A DNA stretch of 64,000 nucleotides, from assembly GCA_006503535.1 (NCBI GenBank), contig QYRS01000004.1, positions 1,798,001 through 1,862,000 on the forward strand, in the 5' to 3' direction. How positions within the stretch are numbered: the stretch's first letter is position 1; every line of letters starts with the position of its first letter. This document shows, piece after piece, positions 22,540-34,309 of this stretch. Both the position numbers and the translations under genes were made by a program. Source of the stretch: Arthrinium phaeospermum. Lineage: Eukaryota > Ascomycota > Sordariomycetes > Amphisphaeriales > Apiosporaceae. The notes under the pieces are model-generated. The model did no database searches. It had not been told where the DNA came from and worked only from the letters and a program-made list of their open reading frames with translations.

Positions 22540-23560
22540 GTGGACGCCGATGATGGAGGCAATGATGTTGAAGACGCTGGTACAGACCATCACATCAATG
22601 CCGGTCTTCTCGGTCCAGTGCATCCGAGTCTGGGCGGGGCATCTTTGTAGATATGATGTTAGCTGTATGAGTTGTTATAGGGGCACCAAAGAAAGAATAT
22701 ATGCCAAAACAAGGGAGGTACGAGTGGAATTACACCATGGTCGAAAGTTACTGGGATGGGAATGATTGCGATGCAGGCGTCCGTAACGATATTCATAACC
22801 AGAACAGCGACGTATAAGCCCGGGGTGCCTGGGTGGCATCTATCTGTTTGCGTCTGGAAATAAGTAAAACGCATGTTACCGTGCCCATTCAGGAACCCGG
22901 ATAAGTATGGAATCCTACCTCCGGGATCAGGATAAAACTGCCAATACTTGTGGAACGGTTGGTAACAGCGTGACGTTAACAACGATGATGAAGTAACTCG
23001 TGACGACCAGTGCCATGAGGGGAAGAAATGCCCCCTCGACGGCGAGACCACAAGTAAGGCGCTTCAGGGGGAAAAGAATCGTCAGCTTCTCGTTTCAGAT
23101 GAACCCAGATTAAGCGAACCATTCTACGAGGAGCCACTTGGAGCCCGTGGAGAGAGCCAGAGCCTAGTCCGGGAGTTCGGCGGCGATCCTGTTATGGCCA
23201 TTGCTCATGACGCCCATGGTGACAAAAGGCAGAGCCGTGGCGATGACCTGTATAAATCACAGAGAAAAAGGTTAGCCGAAGCTCGTTTATGGAGGCCTTC
23301 GAATGGGCGCGCCAGCTAGGTTCGAGAAGAGAGGCAGGCCACTACATACAAACGCAAGACAGGTGAGGCATTCATCGCCAGCAAGTCGACGGATCCCTTG
23401 GGTTCGGATGCGGATGGCAACTCGCAGAAAGAGGACCAGGGCGGTGATACTATATTGAGATCAGACCTGCTACGCCAGGAACCCCGATCGCATAATCAAA
23501 GAAGTGACTCTCGGCTATAGAAGGGTCGAAAGATCCTATACCGACATGGTGAAAGGGGGC
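22540..23560 (-). pseudogene. Decayed Pth11-like / fungal rhodopsin-domain integral membrane protein
   Basis: Reading the minus strand gives, in pieces and in different frames, features of the fungal Pth11-like seven-helix family. They are a VIATALPFVTMGVMSNGHNR segment, an LTILFPLKRLTCGL helix, PFHKYWQFYPDPGG, CHPGTPGLYVAVLVMNIVTD, ACIAIIPIPVT, and a late helix within MCTSVFNIIASIIG-like sequence near 22560-22610. The first segment is interrupted by in-frame stops TAG at 23164-23166, TAA at 23110-23112 and TGA at 23095-23097. A frameshift then precedes the HKYWQFYPDPG block. Intact members are receptors or sensors at the plasma membrane; this copy cannot make a full protein by any splicing I can see. 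Outer limits are approximate. Confidence 0.7.
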
Positions 23561-24327
23561 AAGCCGTAGGTCAACGTATCTGCCTATGTAACCCCCACAG
23601 CACATATAGAAATACAGAAAGTAGAGAAGAAAAGAAAAAAAAAAGAAAAGAAAAAGAAAACCCCCATATATGTTTATAGATCTACTTGAGATCGATAGCC
23701 ATACTGACTGAAGATACCAGTCGGGCTAGACACAAGGAAACAACCCAAATAAACACTACCCTGGTCTTTGGCCTTTGGCTCTTGCACTTGAAAAATAGAC
23801 GAGGACTCGATAAAAGCAGTGACTGTCATGAGTCGCAGGCTCGGTCGTCGACCACCCCCTTTTGAGTGACTGACAACGAACATCACACATGGGACCGTCC
23901 TGCGTTGTCGTTGTGCGGGCAACTACAGCAGTTGGTCCATATGGCAAAGTTGATAATTCATATATAATTCGAAAGTCATGTTGCCTAGCGAGCCGCCGTT
24001 ACATTTTCTGGCAAAGACGCGGATTTGCTGGGCAGCACGCACTTCGAAGATATCGTACGGGGCAAACCCAGCAAAGGTATCTCAAAATTCTCTGAAACGT
24101 CGTGAACCGTCAAAGCATATGGCCGGCCAAACCAGCCCTCACCCCTCGCCCTGTATGCGCCTTGAACTCCAGGCTTTTTGCCCGTAAACCCCCTTCCTGT
24201 TGTAAAGTCAGAGTTCCCGCACGGTGAAAAAGGCTGTTGCGCTGGAAAACTGAAAAAAGGATCTATAGTCATGAACCCCCAAGCAACCGTCTTACGTCGC
24301 TCCGGTGTGTGGAAGAAACATCGCTTC
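23561..24327. other. Intergenic region with an A-rich tract
   Basis: It lies between the decayed receptor gene and the 3' end of wc-2. An A/G-rich low-complexity run occupies about 23617-23660. The wc-2 3' UTR should lie at its right side. No gene is visible. Confidence 0.5.
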
Positions 24328-26059
24328 TCATTGCGACTCAACGGCGGGTATCTGTGGCGCCTCTTTACCAGCCCCGTTGCTGGAGCCCTTCTTCTTCTCC
24401 TTCTTGGCCCACCTCAGGCCACAAGCATTGCAGAGCGTCTTGGGCCCGCTGGGACCTTTCCGCCATTCGGGCGAGTCGAGAGTGCCTGAGAAGTAAGAAG
24501 ATCAGCGAGCCGAACAATAGGTACCATGAGTAAGCGAGACAACGAACCGCAATCAGTGCAAACATATTCCTCCGCAACCTTGAGCTTCTTCTTCTTCTCC
24601 CCTGTCCTAGGATCCCTGTCGATGGGGATGGCAATCCCAGCATCGCCCCTGATGAGGGTTGGGCTGTGGTTGCCAGTAGTGATACCACGACTCCGTTCCC
24701 CTTCGACGTAGCGAAGTCCGGTCAGCATCTCAATGGTATCCGTGTGCGACGCCCCTTCGAATCTGGCCATTTTATCCTTGATCGAGTCGGAACGGCTGCC
24801 GGCGTTAGCACCTTCGAGATTTTCTCGAGTCAGCGACATGCTCAGAGAGGAGGGTCGCTCTGGAGGGGGCATCGAGCTGGTATCCGGCTGTGTGGGCTGG
24901 TAATACGAAGTGCCGACGGATGACTGCACATCTTCTGAAGGTGTCATGTCCGATGCTTCCTGTCCGGCCAACCAGCTCTTTTGCGATGCCTCTTCTTCTT
25001 CCTCCTCCCGACGCAGCTCGGCGATTCGCCTACGCAGCCTTTCGTTCTCGATCTTGTGTTCCAGGAAGGAGTCTAATAGCTGGGCATTCCGTGTCGGATA
25101 CGGCCTGGACATGATGAAAACCGCTTGGCAGAAGGGCGTTTGGTTGTCCGGGTTGGGCGCGAACTTGGCCGAAGCTATGTGAGCATGCCCCACCGACTCG
25201 AAAATGGCATATTGCCCATCCTTCTTCTTTAAGCGATAGAACATTCGCAGAGGATGGCCGGTCGCTATCGACTCATTCATCTCGGACGTAAACGTGCCAA
25301 CATCGTCGGGGTGGATCAGGTCCTTCAGAAACGTTTCGACAACGTCCTCGCTCTGGTAGCCCGTCACGCTCGTCACGCTGGGGGAGACGTATTTAATCCT
25401 CCCATGCGAATCCAGGATTTGCAAAAAGTCTTTCAATTCCTCGACGACCTTGGCGGGCCAATTCCGTCGCTTCGTGAATTCGGTCAGTGTGTTGTTCCCA
25501 GGAGCGGTGTTTGACTGCGCGGCAGGTGTACCAAAGCCGTTACTGGACTGGGCGGCCGGGCTGTCCTCCATTTCGGATTGACCCGTGGCGGACTGGGGCA
25601 CGTTCGAGTTGGCTGAGCTGGGCGCGTATGCCGGGGGTTGTGGAGGCGGCGGCATGTCGAGGTCGAGGTCCAAATTCATTGGGATGCCGGCTGCTGCATC
25701 GAAATTCGAATACATCGGGCTGTTGAGCAGGTCCATCATGTCGTTCGAGTTGTCGGCTGCTGGCATTTGGAGCGGTGGTGGGTTGGACTGCTTATTTAGG
25801 TTAGGATCGTTGAATGAGTTGGGTGGTGCATAGGCATGGACAGCCATGCGTTGCGTCCCATTGGTATCCCATGGCAGGGACAAAGCGCAAACGGCAAAAA
25901 GGGGAACATTAGGGTTGGGAAATATCTGATAACGGGTTTAAAGGTGTTTTGGTTCTCTCTTACACTCATCGCATTCGGCGCAGAAAAGCTAAACATGTTG
26001 CCGTTGTTGCTGTTGCCATTGCTGTTGCCCGCAGGCGGCGGGGCCCCGTGGTTCATCAT
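24328..26059 (-). CDS. wc-2: White collar 2: PAS and GATA zinc-finger transcription factor
   Basis: Three-exon model on the minus strand: 26059-25964, 25787-24548 and 24485-24328, giving 497 aa. WC-2 pairs with the flavin photoreceptor WC-1 in the nucleus; the complex activates light-responsive and clock genes. A Gln/Asn/Pro-rich N-terminus precedes a PAS domain at about 150-260 ([42 protein letters not shown]), a coiled coil at about 268-300 and a C-terminal GATA finger. The finger is C-x2-C-x18-C-x2-C (CTDCG then [16 protein letters not shown]), the fungal white-collar type. Intron 2 (62 bp) falls inside the finger just after the first Cys pair and has a weak donor, GTTCGT. Intron 1 is chosen as 25963-25788 (GTAAGA to AGCAG), because no earlier AG follows the CCTAAC branch site. 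The N-terminal exon is less certain than the rest. Confidence 0.92.
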
Positions 26060-27623
26060 GGCAGCGGCGCTGCTGGCGGTAACGAGGGGACGGTGTGGGC
26101 AGTCTTCTCACAGGGAAATCCAGCGCTCCATCCACCCGGCGCAACTGACGGTGGTATTCTGCTGCGATTGTGGGAGAGCAATCGCCCGGCTCCTCTGAAG
26201 TCTGGCCGGCTCGAGAAGGTATCCAGGCACTGACTGCACTGCACTGCATGCACCAAATACTGGGGTTGACGTAAGGGGCGCCTGGCTTCCAGACCTTCTC
26301 ATTTCTTAGCGATCCATAAACATACAGAGCAGGCTTGGAAGTATGCTTCCGACTGAACCGAACCAAAAAACCCTGGGGCTCGAAAAAAACAACAACAGAT
26401 TATTATTGTGTGAATGAACGAAGCTGCTGCAGGGGACCTGGAAGTCAATGGGCAGCAGAAACGAGATGCCAAAGAAAAAGGGTGGAGTAGGGGGGGAGAG
26501 AGGAGGGATGGGATGGGATTTTCAAATGTGCTTGAATTCTCGATAGCCAGAGGATCGGCTTGTGACTGACTGCTGCATCCCCTAAAGCAAGAATAAGAAC
26601 GGGGGTGCTCTCATGACCTGGCCTAGGACCCTGTTATTATGGATTGTCGCTGGCATGGGCGGGATGGCCTTTTGATGATACTGCCAGGTACTGTACGTGA
26701 AATTGGAGGCTCCAAGGAATCTGCGCATACGTCACTCCGTCAGACATTCTACTACTATCCCAAGCAAAGCATTGCGCACGTTTCTTCTTTTGGCTGGAGG
26801 CTATCTGCTCTCTCGTATTTTGGGGGGGCGCGAAATGCCCTGGATACAGTTGGCTCCGTCGCCGTAAAAAAACTGCCGATGGAAAAAATTGATTTCGCAC
26901 GGTTTCCTACTTACCTAAAAGACTTACCAGAAGAAGCCGGAGCGTTTGCTCCAAGCCAATGACTTGAATCCGCTATCTCCCGACCACATGGGCCTGGATG
27001 GGTAACTGGGATCAAGGGGCAGGGCGTCGGTCGGCGGGGGGCCGCGGCGGGGAGAGGCGGACAATCCTGCGATAGACAAAAGGGAATTTTCCCTCAGAGA
27101 GCTGTGATATCATTAGCAGAGTGGGATGATACTGAGAGAGAAGAATATGCTGGGAGGGACATTTCCCCATCCAAGATAAAGACACAGATCTATGCGTGTG
27201 AAGTACATGTACGACGGACAGATCCCTGATCAGTGCAAGTGTAGCAAAGAAGGTGGTGCAGCTGTATGCACCTCTCTGGGCGTCCGTCCTACCCGTCTGG
27301 CTTTCCCGACTTGTACCACCGCCAACCATGCACGATTGATCTGGCTGATCCGGCAATGAGAATAATCTGCAAAGCCAAGCATGGTTGGTAGATCTTCGTC
27401 CAATCTCTGCTCCCCTATGCATATGGTAGTGATATCGACTACCGGTATATGTGCTGCAAGACTACCTACGCGCTACCTACATCTCAAGGCATTTGTCTCT
27501 AACCTACCCAAGTACATGTATCTACCTAACCTATGGTGCGACGCCTGGCTTTAAGAAGTCTCCTGTTTATCTCCAACATGCCAAACCCCATTTTTACCTG
27601 GACGCGAATCCCCTACATACTTA

Positions 27624-27804
27624 TCCCCTTGATTGCCAAATACCGCATTAGTTGTGGGGACAGCTTCTGGTCGAATTGGAATATCAGATATGCTCGGATG
27701 GTGAGAGTTGACGCCGTCGAGGACTTGTGACGCGCGTAAGTAACAACAGAAGTTGAAGTATAGAATCGCCCCACAACTAATGCGGTATTTGGCAATCAAG
27801 GGGA
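27624..27804. mobile_element. MITE with 36-bp perfect terminal inverted repeats and TA target duplication
   Basis: The left end from 27624 reads TCCCCTTGATTGCCAAATAC and continues to about 27659. The right end, 27769-27804, is its exact reverse complement over 36 bases. The element is 181 bp and is flanked by TA on both sides (27622-27623 and 27805-27806). The 109-bp interior has no coding capacity. A TA duplication and short non-coding interior are typical of Tc1/mariner-type MITEs. Identical arms suggest recent insertion or a hairpin-forming element under little decay. Confidence 0.88.
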
Positions 27805-29905
27805 TAGTTCGAGAAAGACACGTTACTAGGGGTCCAGCTGTCAGTATGTTGACAGCGGATGTTTACCTCGAGACCTGACTCGGAGTCTGCACGAGCCCTG
27901 TTTCATTGACAGGGACGACTTACATGGCAGCATACCGAGCTCCGACAAGATGCGGACTTCAGGTACACAGATGACGTGAAAAGACAATGTAAACAGGTTG
28001 GTTTGGTCACATGGGCCAGCCAGTCTGCTAAGGGGTTGCACTGCAGGAAAAGTCGCGATGCATAGGAACAGGTAGCTCTCGTCTTTGGTGCTCGTGAACT
28101 GCGAGGAGTTCTGATCCAAGCATCTGGTACCTAGTACCGCGTGTCAACCATGCCACTCAAGATCGTGACCCGTACCTGCGTTCCTTACTCTTATACTGCT
28201 GTGAATCTATAGCAGGTACCCGCTGTGTTGGCACCTAATCTATCAAATCTGACTCTCGGCACTCGGATCTAATATGCGACGGCAAGCCGGGCAACCTACC
28301 TCTGCTAATCTGCAGGTGATAGATTGTCGACGATCCGGGAAATTCGGGAGCGACCCCCACATGTGACATCACGGACAGCAGATTACAGAGTTGGCAAAGG
28401 TCCTTGTCTTTGGATCGTCAGTGGACGCGCAATGCATCTTTCCAGTGATAGAATGAGAGCAAACCTGCGATTCTATTGCCAGTGCTTCCGGGCTGCGTCG
28501 AGTCGTATCGCCACTCGAGGACCAAGAATACGTTGCATGGTGGTATCGTGAAGAGGTAAAAAGCGGGAAACCGTTCGTTAGACTCGCGGCCCGCTCCCGG
28601 AACTTGGCGCAAGTTGGCCAAAAGACCCCAACGCCCGTAGATTTTACCGGATTTGCCATTCTGTGCCCATGAACCCACGATAGCAGTTTGGGACAACCCG
28701 TAAAATAACCCCGCTCATATATGCTGATCGAGGTGACCAGCGTGGCATTGTACACGAGCCTGGGCCAGCCTGTGCAGATCCGCTGCTATATAGTTTTTGG
28801 TGTGCTAGGAGACACTGTCTCTGACCTATTACTTAGTTTGCTCCGTGATGCAGCACGAGCTTCTTCGTTTCTCAGCCTTATCTACAAACACAGCCTGAGA
28901 CAACCACGTACGGGCATGCCGTATACGTACTCGGTACTCTCTAAGTGCCTTTGGGGCCTGCAAGAGCGGGCATTAGACAATACATAATTTCCTTAAAGAG
29001 GCGGCCTACTTAAATTAGTGTCGCCTCTGGCGTCGTCACCTTTGGTCGGCACACTTCGTTCTCAACTACACATGTACATACAATACGGCTCCGATATGGT
29101 AATTTGTAACGGGACGGGTTCAAAAGTCCCTACATATGGAACAACCAACATATGTTGCCTGGCATCGCGAGCAGTCGTTGTCTGGTGCCTGTCACCATTC
29201 TCCATATGATATCACCATGCCTCAATTTAACGAAAGGGGTTGCTGCACTTGGTTGTATTTGTCTGAGTAGAATAGTCACTCTCACCTTCATTTGGCTGAG
29301 CTGACTAGCATGCATTGCTCGCCAACATCGATGTCTTACGGAGGCCGCCGAGCTACCTCTAAGGAAACGAGCCCTGGAGTAGACAGCAGGAAGCTCTTTC
29401 GAAGGCTTCGATAGAATGAGAATATGACAACCATAGCTGACGGTTAACAGCCACCCAAAACAGGAAACAACCCCCCGAGTCTCGACCTGAAGAGGCGGAC
29501 CAACATTGGAGAAAACCCCAAATATGAAAAAGGCTTGCTTGGCCTCTGTAGTATGAGTCTACTGGCATCACTTGAATTAAATGCGAGTAAAATAAGTATG
29601 GAAGGCATGTGGATGATAGTAAAAGGGAACAGTAGAGTACGTTGCACGTATAAAAACACAATATAACATCATGCACACGGCGAAGGATCCTAGTGAACCG
29701 ACCTATATATAAATGCGTACACTTGGCTAAAAATGCCGGTGCATTATATTATATTAGTTATCATTAGTTGACACGACTTGAATCAGTTAAAAAGGCAAAT
29801 ATACACGATATATAATAGTATCTATTGTTTGTTGTACGGACACTGGCTGGCCTGCTCTACTGGCCTGCCAACCTGTTTACATCAATCACAAATCAATGCA
29901 GGTAC

Positions 29906-29921
29906 TTTTTTTTTTTTTTTT
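29906..29921 (+). repeat. Homopolymer T run
   Basis: Sixteen consecutive T bases followed by AG. It is a simple mononucleotide tract in intergenic DNA, with no gene assigned around it. Confidence 0.9.
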
Positions 29922-30382
29922 AGGTGTCAAGTGCTTGCTTTAGCGACCTGCGGGCCCGGGATATGCGGGGGTGACAAGTTGCTGCTAGGGTCTGGTCAGT
30001 GTTGCCTGTTGCCTGCCCATTAAGGCGCTGAGGGAAGTCGCGTCTTCCAACCCAAAATTCCCGAGCACGCGTTTGCAATGCAACTTTATGTGAGGTGACC
30101 AGTTCAACGAACTTATCTGAACTCCAGAGTCCAGACTCCAGACCAACATTGAACGCCACGAATACAACACCGAAGCTACAATCGGGAGCAGGACACGGCA
30201 TCTACAAAGCAGCTCATGTATTCCGTACGCACCTTCTAGAGATGGTACCGTAACTTACGCTTTTAATCCATCAAACCCGTCGTATTACTGGCGCCAACTT
30301 GCATCGGCACAGAGTACCGCGATACACTGCCCTCGTGACCAGAAAGAGGTGAACCTTGTCTCTTGCCCTATCAAAGGCCAAC

Positions 30383-33300
30383 ATGTCTCGCATAGAGAAG
30401 CTATTGGTGTCGGGCGTGCGGTCGTTCGGATTTGACGAGCCCCAATCCATTCAATTCCAAACGCCTCTTACCCTGATTGTCGGCTACAACGGTTCAGGCA
30501 AGACGACCATCATCGAGTGTCTGAAGTATGCCACTACGGGCGAGCTTCCTCCCAACAGCAAGGGCGGTGCTTTCATTCATGATCCCAATTTAACCGGCGA
30601 GCGAGAGGTCCTCGCCCAGGTCAAATTGAAGTTCCGCACGCCTCCCAACGCCGACCATGTCGTCTCGCGTAGAATTCAGCTTACCGTCAAGAAGACCACC
30701 CGCTCGCAGAAAACGCTGGAATCCTCGTTTACCACTAATAGGGATGGAGAGAGAACGGTATCGTCGTCCAAGAATGCCCAGATCGACAAGATGGTCCCGA
30801 AAACACTGAACGTTGCTCCCGCTGTCCTCGATGCGGTCATTTTCTGCCACCAAGACGAATCCTTATGGCCTATGAGCGAGCCCTCTGCCCTCAAGAAACG
30901 TTTCGATGAGATCTTCGAGGCACAGAAATATATCAAGGCAATCGATAACTTGAAGGTCATCCGCAAAAAGCACGGAGAACAGTTAAACAGGTTCAAGCTG
31001 CTCGAGTCGACCGAAAAGGACAATAAAGAGAGAGCAGATGAATGCGAAAGGCGTTTGGAAGAAATGCAGGCCGAGATTGAAGAGCTACGTGCGGACAGCG
31101 AAGCAATGGGTGCTAGGGTGAAAGAACTCGATGAGAAAGCCCAGTCCAAGCGTGAACAGGCCGATAGCTTTGGCAAAATCATCCAAGACTTGAGGACCAA
31201 ACGGACGCACTTGGGATTCCGCCAGACCACGGTTCAAGAGCTCAAGGACAGCATCAAGGAGCTAGGAGAGCCTGATGAATGGCTAGAGGAAAACCTGACG
31301 CAATTCGAGGAGAAGGTGGCAAGGCATGAGACAGAGCTCGAGGAGAACAAGGAGCAGTACGCCGAGCTACAAAAGGAATTGACACAGTCGCGACGATCAC
31401 TCGGCACAAAACAGTCCGAAAGGGGAAAGCATCAATCCGACAAGGATAAATACGAAAGGCAACTTGAGGTACGCGTAGACTTGATCCAACAAGCGGCAAA
31501 CCTGCACGGCATTCGCGGGTACGACGGTCAACTCAATGACAAGCAAGCCCAGCAATTTTCTGAGCGCATCCAGAAAATCCTCAACGACAAGAGACGCGAG
31601 CTTGAATTTCTACAGAAAGAAAACAGAGAGGAGGCAGACAAGAAACAAGCTGCTATCAGTGAATGCGAGGGACGCAAAGCGGGCTACATACGAGACCGTA
31701 CGTTTGCCAAGCAGAGAATAGGCAACGTCGAGAAGAGAGTCGGTGCTTTACAGGCCCAACTGAATGTGCTGAATGTCGATGAAGGCCGTAAGGCTGTTCT
31801 GGACGGCGAGTTGCGGGATGTCGAGCAACGGCTCCAGAAGCTCAATGAAGAGTTCCAAACGGCTGAGTTCGACGTCAAGATTCGTCACGAATCGGATGAG
31901 CTCGTCAAGTTGGAGGCCGAAAACGATAGACTTGGCCGTGAGATGGTTGAGTGCACAAGATCAGCCGACGATCGCGCTCAGCTGGGCCTGCGGCAGAAGC
32001 AACTGATCGAGAAAAGGCGGAACCTGGATACAATCACCAGCACATGGGGCGATAAGATATCCTCCATGATCGTCTCCTCTTGGAAGCCCGAATCTATCGA
32101 GCAGGAGTTTCATCGTGCCCAGAAAGACAGAGCCAAGGTCCTGGGGGAGGCGACACGCAAGAGGGACGAGCAGGACCAACATCTGAAGCAAGCACAATTC
32201 GGCCTGAGAAGCCTCGAAGAGAAATCCAAAAGCCAAAGCGACCAGCTGGAAAAGTGTAAGGCCGCAGTGTGCAAAGCCCTGAGTGAAGTGAAGCCGGATG
32301 ACACTCCAAATGTGGATAATTTACCGGATGAGATTGAGGAACAGGAAGAGTCAGTCCTTATGCTCGAAAAGGACGTTTCGTTATTTGACAATCTGAAAGA
32401 GTTTTATGTCAAGTGTCAAAAGGCTATGAACAAGAAAAATAAATGTTTACTCTGCGACCGCGCCTTCGGTGGTGCGGTTGGAGAGAAAGACAAGCTGATG
32501 GAGCAGATACAGAACGGCCTGAATGAGAATGGAAAGGAGAAGACCAAGGACGATTTGACCCTTGCCGAGCAGCAGCTCGGAAGCCTGCGCATGGTTCGAC
32601 CTCAGTACGACACATATGTTCGCCTCTCAGCCGAGAAGCCCGGGCTGAGACAGCAGATTCAAGCTCTAAAGGAGAAAGAGGAAGGCATTCTCAGAACGCT
32701 TGAAGAACTCGATCAAGCTGTAAAAGAAAAGCAAGAAGAGTGTCAAGATCTCGATTCCATGGCCAAAACTGTCTCAACCATTGCACGCACTCACCAGGAC
32801 ATCACAGAAGCCGAAAGCCAAGTGGAGAGGATCCTCTCTCAACAACAGTCAAGCAATGCAACCCGCACGCCCGAGGAGATTCGCGAGCTGCAGGAGACAT
32901 GCGCCGAACAGACGAGAACTGTCAAGAACAAGTTGACTTCCCTTCAAACAGAAAGGCAGCGTATCCGGGACTCGATCAACTCCCTCGAACTAGACCGGAG
33001 TGGCTTGGTAAACAAGGTCAGCGACGCTGCCCGTCAATTGGAGCGGCGGGAAGACCTTCAGAACCAGATCCAAAGTCACAAGGATGATCTGACTCACCAG
33101 AAGGAGATCATCTATCAAGCCGACAAGGACCTGGAGAAGGTTGAGCCGGAGATTGCGAAGGCAAGAGCCATCCGTAACGATGTGATGGAGCGCGGCCACG
33201 AAAAAGAGTCGAAGGTCGCCGGCGAGCGTGATGAACTCGCAAGCTCTGTCAATGAACTGAAGCTGGTCGAGAATGACGTCCGGGATTACATTAGTCGTGG

Positions 33301-34309
33301 TGGACCTTCGCTCCTTGCGACAACTGATCGCGAGATCCATAGCCTCCAGAAAATCGAGGCACGCATTGAGAAAGACATGCAGGAGCTTGCTGCGAGCACC
33401 AACAAACTCCGGGAAGAGATCAACAACAGCGATCGGCAGAAGCAGAATATCCGGGACAATCTCAACTACCGGAGGAGCCTTCGTGAAATTGGAACCCTCA
33501 AAAGCGAGATCGCCGAGTTGGAGGCCCGCAATGTCACCGAGGATTATGAGCAGCTGCTTCAGGAGGAAGCCCGCATGAAAGCAGAGCGCCATAAGGTCAA
33601 TGCCGAACAAAGTGCCAAAAACGGAGCGATGACGATGAAGGATACCGAGCTGGTCCGCCTGATGGCCAAATGGGAAACGGAGTACCAGCATGCAGCAAGG
33701 AGGTACCGGCAGGCGCACGTCAAAGTCGAGACGACGAAAGCCGCCATTGAGGATCTGGGACTCTATGGGCAGGCGCTTGACTCCGCCATCATGCGATACC
33801 ACTCGCTGAAGATGGACGACGTAAACCGGATAGCCGGCGACCTGTGGAAGAGAACGTATCAGGGTACGGATATTGACACGATTCTTATACGCTCAGATAA
33901 CGAATCCACGACGGGTCGACGCTCGTACAACTATCGGGTCTGTATGGTCAAGCAGGACACCGAGATGGACATGCGCGGCCGATGCTCTGCAGGTCAGAAG
34001 GTACTGGCATCCATCATTATCCGCCTTGCGCTCGCCGAGACCTTTGGCTCCAACTGTGGCCTGATCGCTCTGGACGAGCCGACTACCAACCTCGACAGCG
34101 ACAATATCCGAGCCCTGGCAGAGTCCCTGCATAACCTCATCAACGACCGTCGCTCACAGGCCAACTTCCAGCTCATCATCATCACCCATGACGAGGAGTT
34201 CCTCCGTTACATGCGATGTTCCGATTTCTGCGACTACTTCTACCGCGTCGGGCGTGATGAGCACCAGAACTCCACGATTAAGAGGGAGAGCATTAGAACA
34301 GTGCTCTAA
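30383..34309 (+). CDS. rad50: RAD50 DNA double-strand-break repair ATPase (MRN complex)
   Basis: Uninterrupted 1308-aa frame from the ATG at 30383; the nine codons upstream begin with TTG and are not used. RAD50 is the SMC-like ATPase of the MRE11-RAD50-NBS1 complex, which tethers and processes broken DNA ends in the nucleus and supports telomeres and meiosis. It shows a Walker A motif GYNGSGKTT (34-42), a Q-loop region (FCHQDESLWPMSEP), and long heptad coiled coils from about 180 to 680 and 700 to 1120. The zinc-hook CLLC has C688 and C691. The C-terminal ATPase lobe has a signature SAGQKVLAS (from S1202) and Walker B LIALDEPTTNLD (from L1227), then a conserved His in IITHDEEF. Length matches the family (about 1300 aa). 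In Neurospora the equivalent gene is uvs-6. No introns are needed. Confidence 0.97.
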   Translation: MSRIEKLLVSGVRSFGFDEPQSIQFQTPLTLIVGYNGSGKTTIIECLKYATTGELPPNSKGGAFIHDPNLTGEREVLAQVKLKFRTPPNADHVVSRRIQLTVKKTTRSQKTLESSFTTNRDGERTVSSSKNAQIDKMVPKTLNVAPAVLDAVIFCHQDESLWPMSEPSALKKRFDEIFEAQKYIKAIDNLKVIRKKHGEQLNRFKLLESTEKDNKERADECERRLEEMQAEIEELRADSEAMGARVKELDEKAQSKREQADSFGKIIQDLRTKRTHLGFRQTTVQELKDSIKELGEPDEWLEENLTQFEEKVARHETELEENKEQYAELQKELTQSRRSLGTKQSERGKHQSDKDKYERQLEVRVDLIQQAANLHGIRGYDGQLNDKQAQQFSERIQKILNDKRRELEFLQKENREEADKKQAAISECEGRKAGYIRDRTFAKQRIGNVEKRVGALQAQLNVLNVDEGRKAVLDGELRDVEQRLQKLNEEFQTAEFDVKIRHESDELVKLEAENDRLGREMVECTRSADDRAQLGLRQKQLIEKRRNLDTITSTWGDKISSMIVSSWKPESIEQEFHRAQKDRAKVLGEATRKRDEQDQHLKQAQFGLRSLEEKSKSQSDQLEKCKAAVCKALSEVKPDDTPNVDNLPDEIEEQEESVLMLEKDVSLFDNLKEFYVKCQKAMNKKNKCLLCDRAFGGAVGEKDKLMEQIQNGLNENGKEKTKDDLTLAEQQLGSLRMVRPQYDTYVRLSAEKPGLRQQIQALKEKEEGILRTLEELDQAVKEKQEECQDLDSMAKTVSTIARTHQDITEAESQVERILSQQQSSNATRTPEEIRELQETCAEQTRTVKNKLTSLQTERQRIRDSINSLELDRSGLVNKVSDAARQLERREDLQNQIQSHKDDLTHQKEIIYQADKDLEKVEPEIAKARAIRNDVMERGHEKESKVAGERDELASSVNELKLVENDVRDYISRGGPSLLATTDREIHSLQKIEARIEKDMQELAASTNKLREEINNSDRQKQNIRDNLNYRRSLREIGTLKSEIAELEARNVTEDYEQLLQEEARMKAERHKVNAEQSAKNGAMTMKDTELVRLMAKWETEYQHAARRYRQAHVKVETTKAAIEDLGLYGQALDSAIMRYHSLKMDDVNRIAGDLWKRTYQGTDIDTILIRSDNESTTGRRSYNYRVCMVKQDTEMDMRGRCSAGQKVLASIIIRLALAETFGSNCGLIALDEPTTNLDSDNIRALAESLHNLINDRRSQANFQLIIITHDEEFLRYMRCSDFCDYFYRVGRDEHQNSTIKRESIRTVL

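Larger units (their letters stand above)
26060..30382. other. 4.3-kb divergent intergenic region between wc-2 and rad50
   Basis: It should contain the promoter and leader of wc-2 at the left and of rad50 at the right. A MITE lies at 27624-27804 and a 16-base T run at 29906-29921. Around 29550-29860 the sequence is AT-rich. Open frames are short, and I see no domain or tRNA. Confidence 0.5.

Noticed and set aside
29109..29130. GGTTCAAAA with GGGAC/GTCCC arms resembling a tRNA T-arm
   Set aside because: The loop is ten bases instead of seven and no D-arm or anticodon arm lies upstream.
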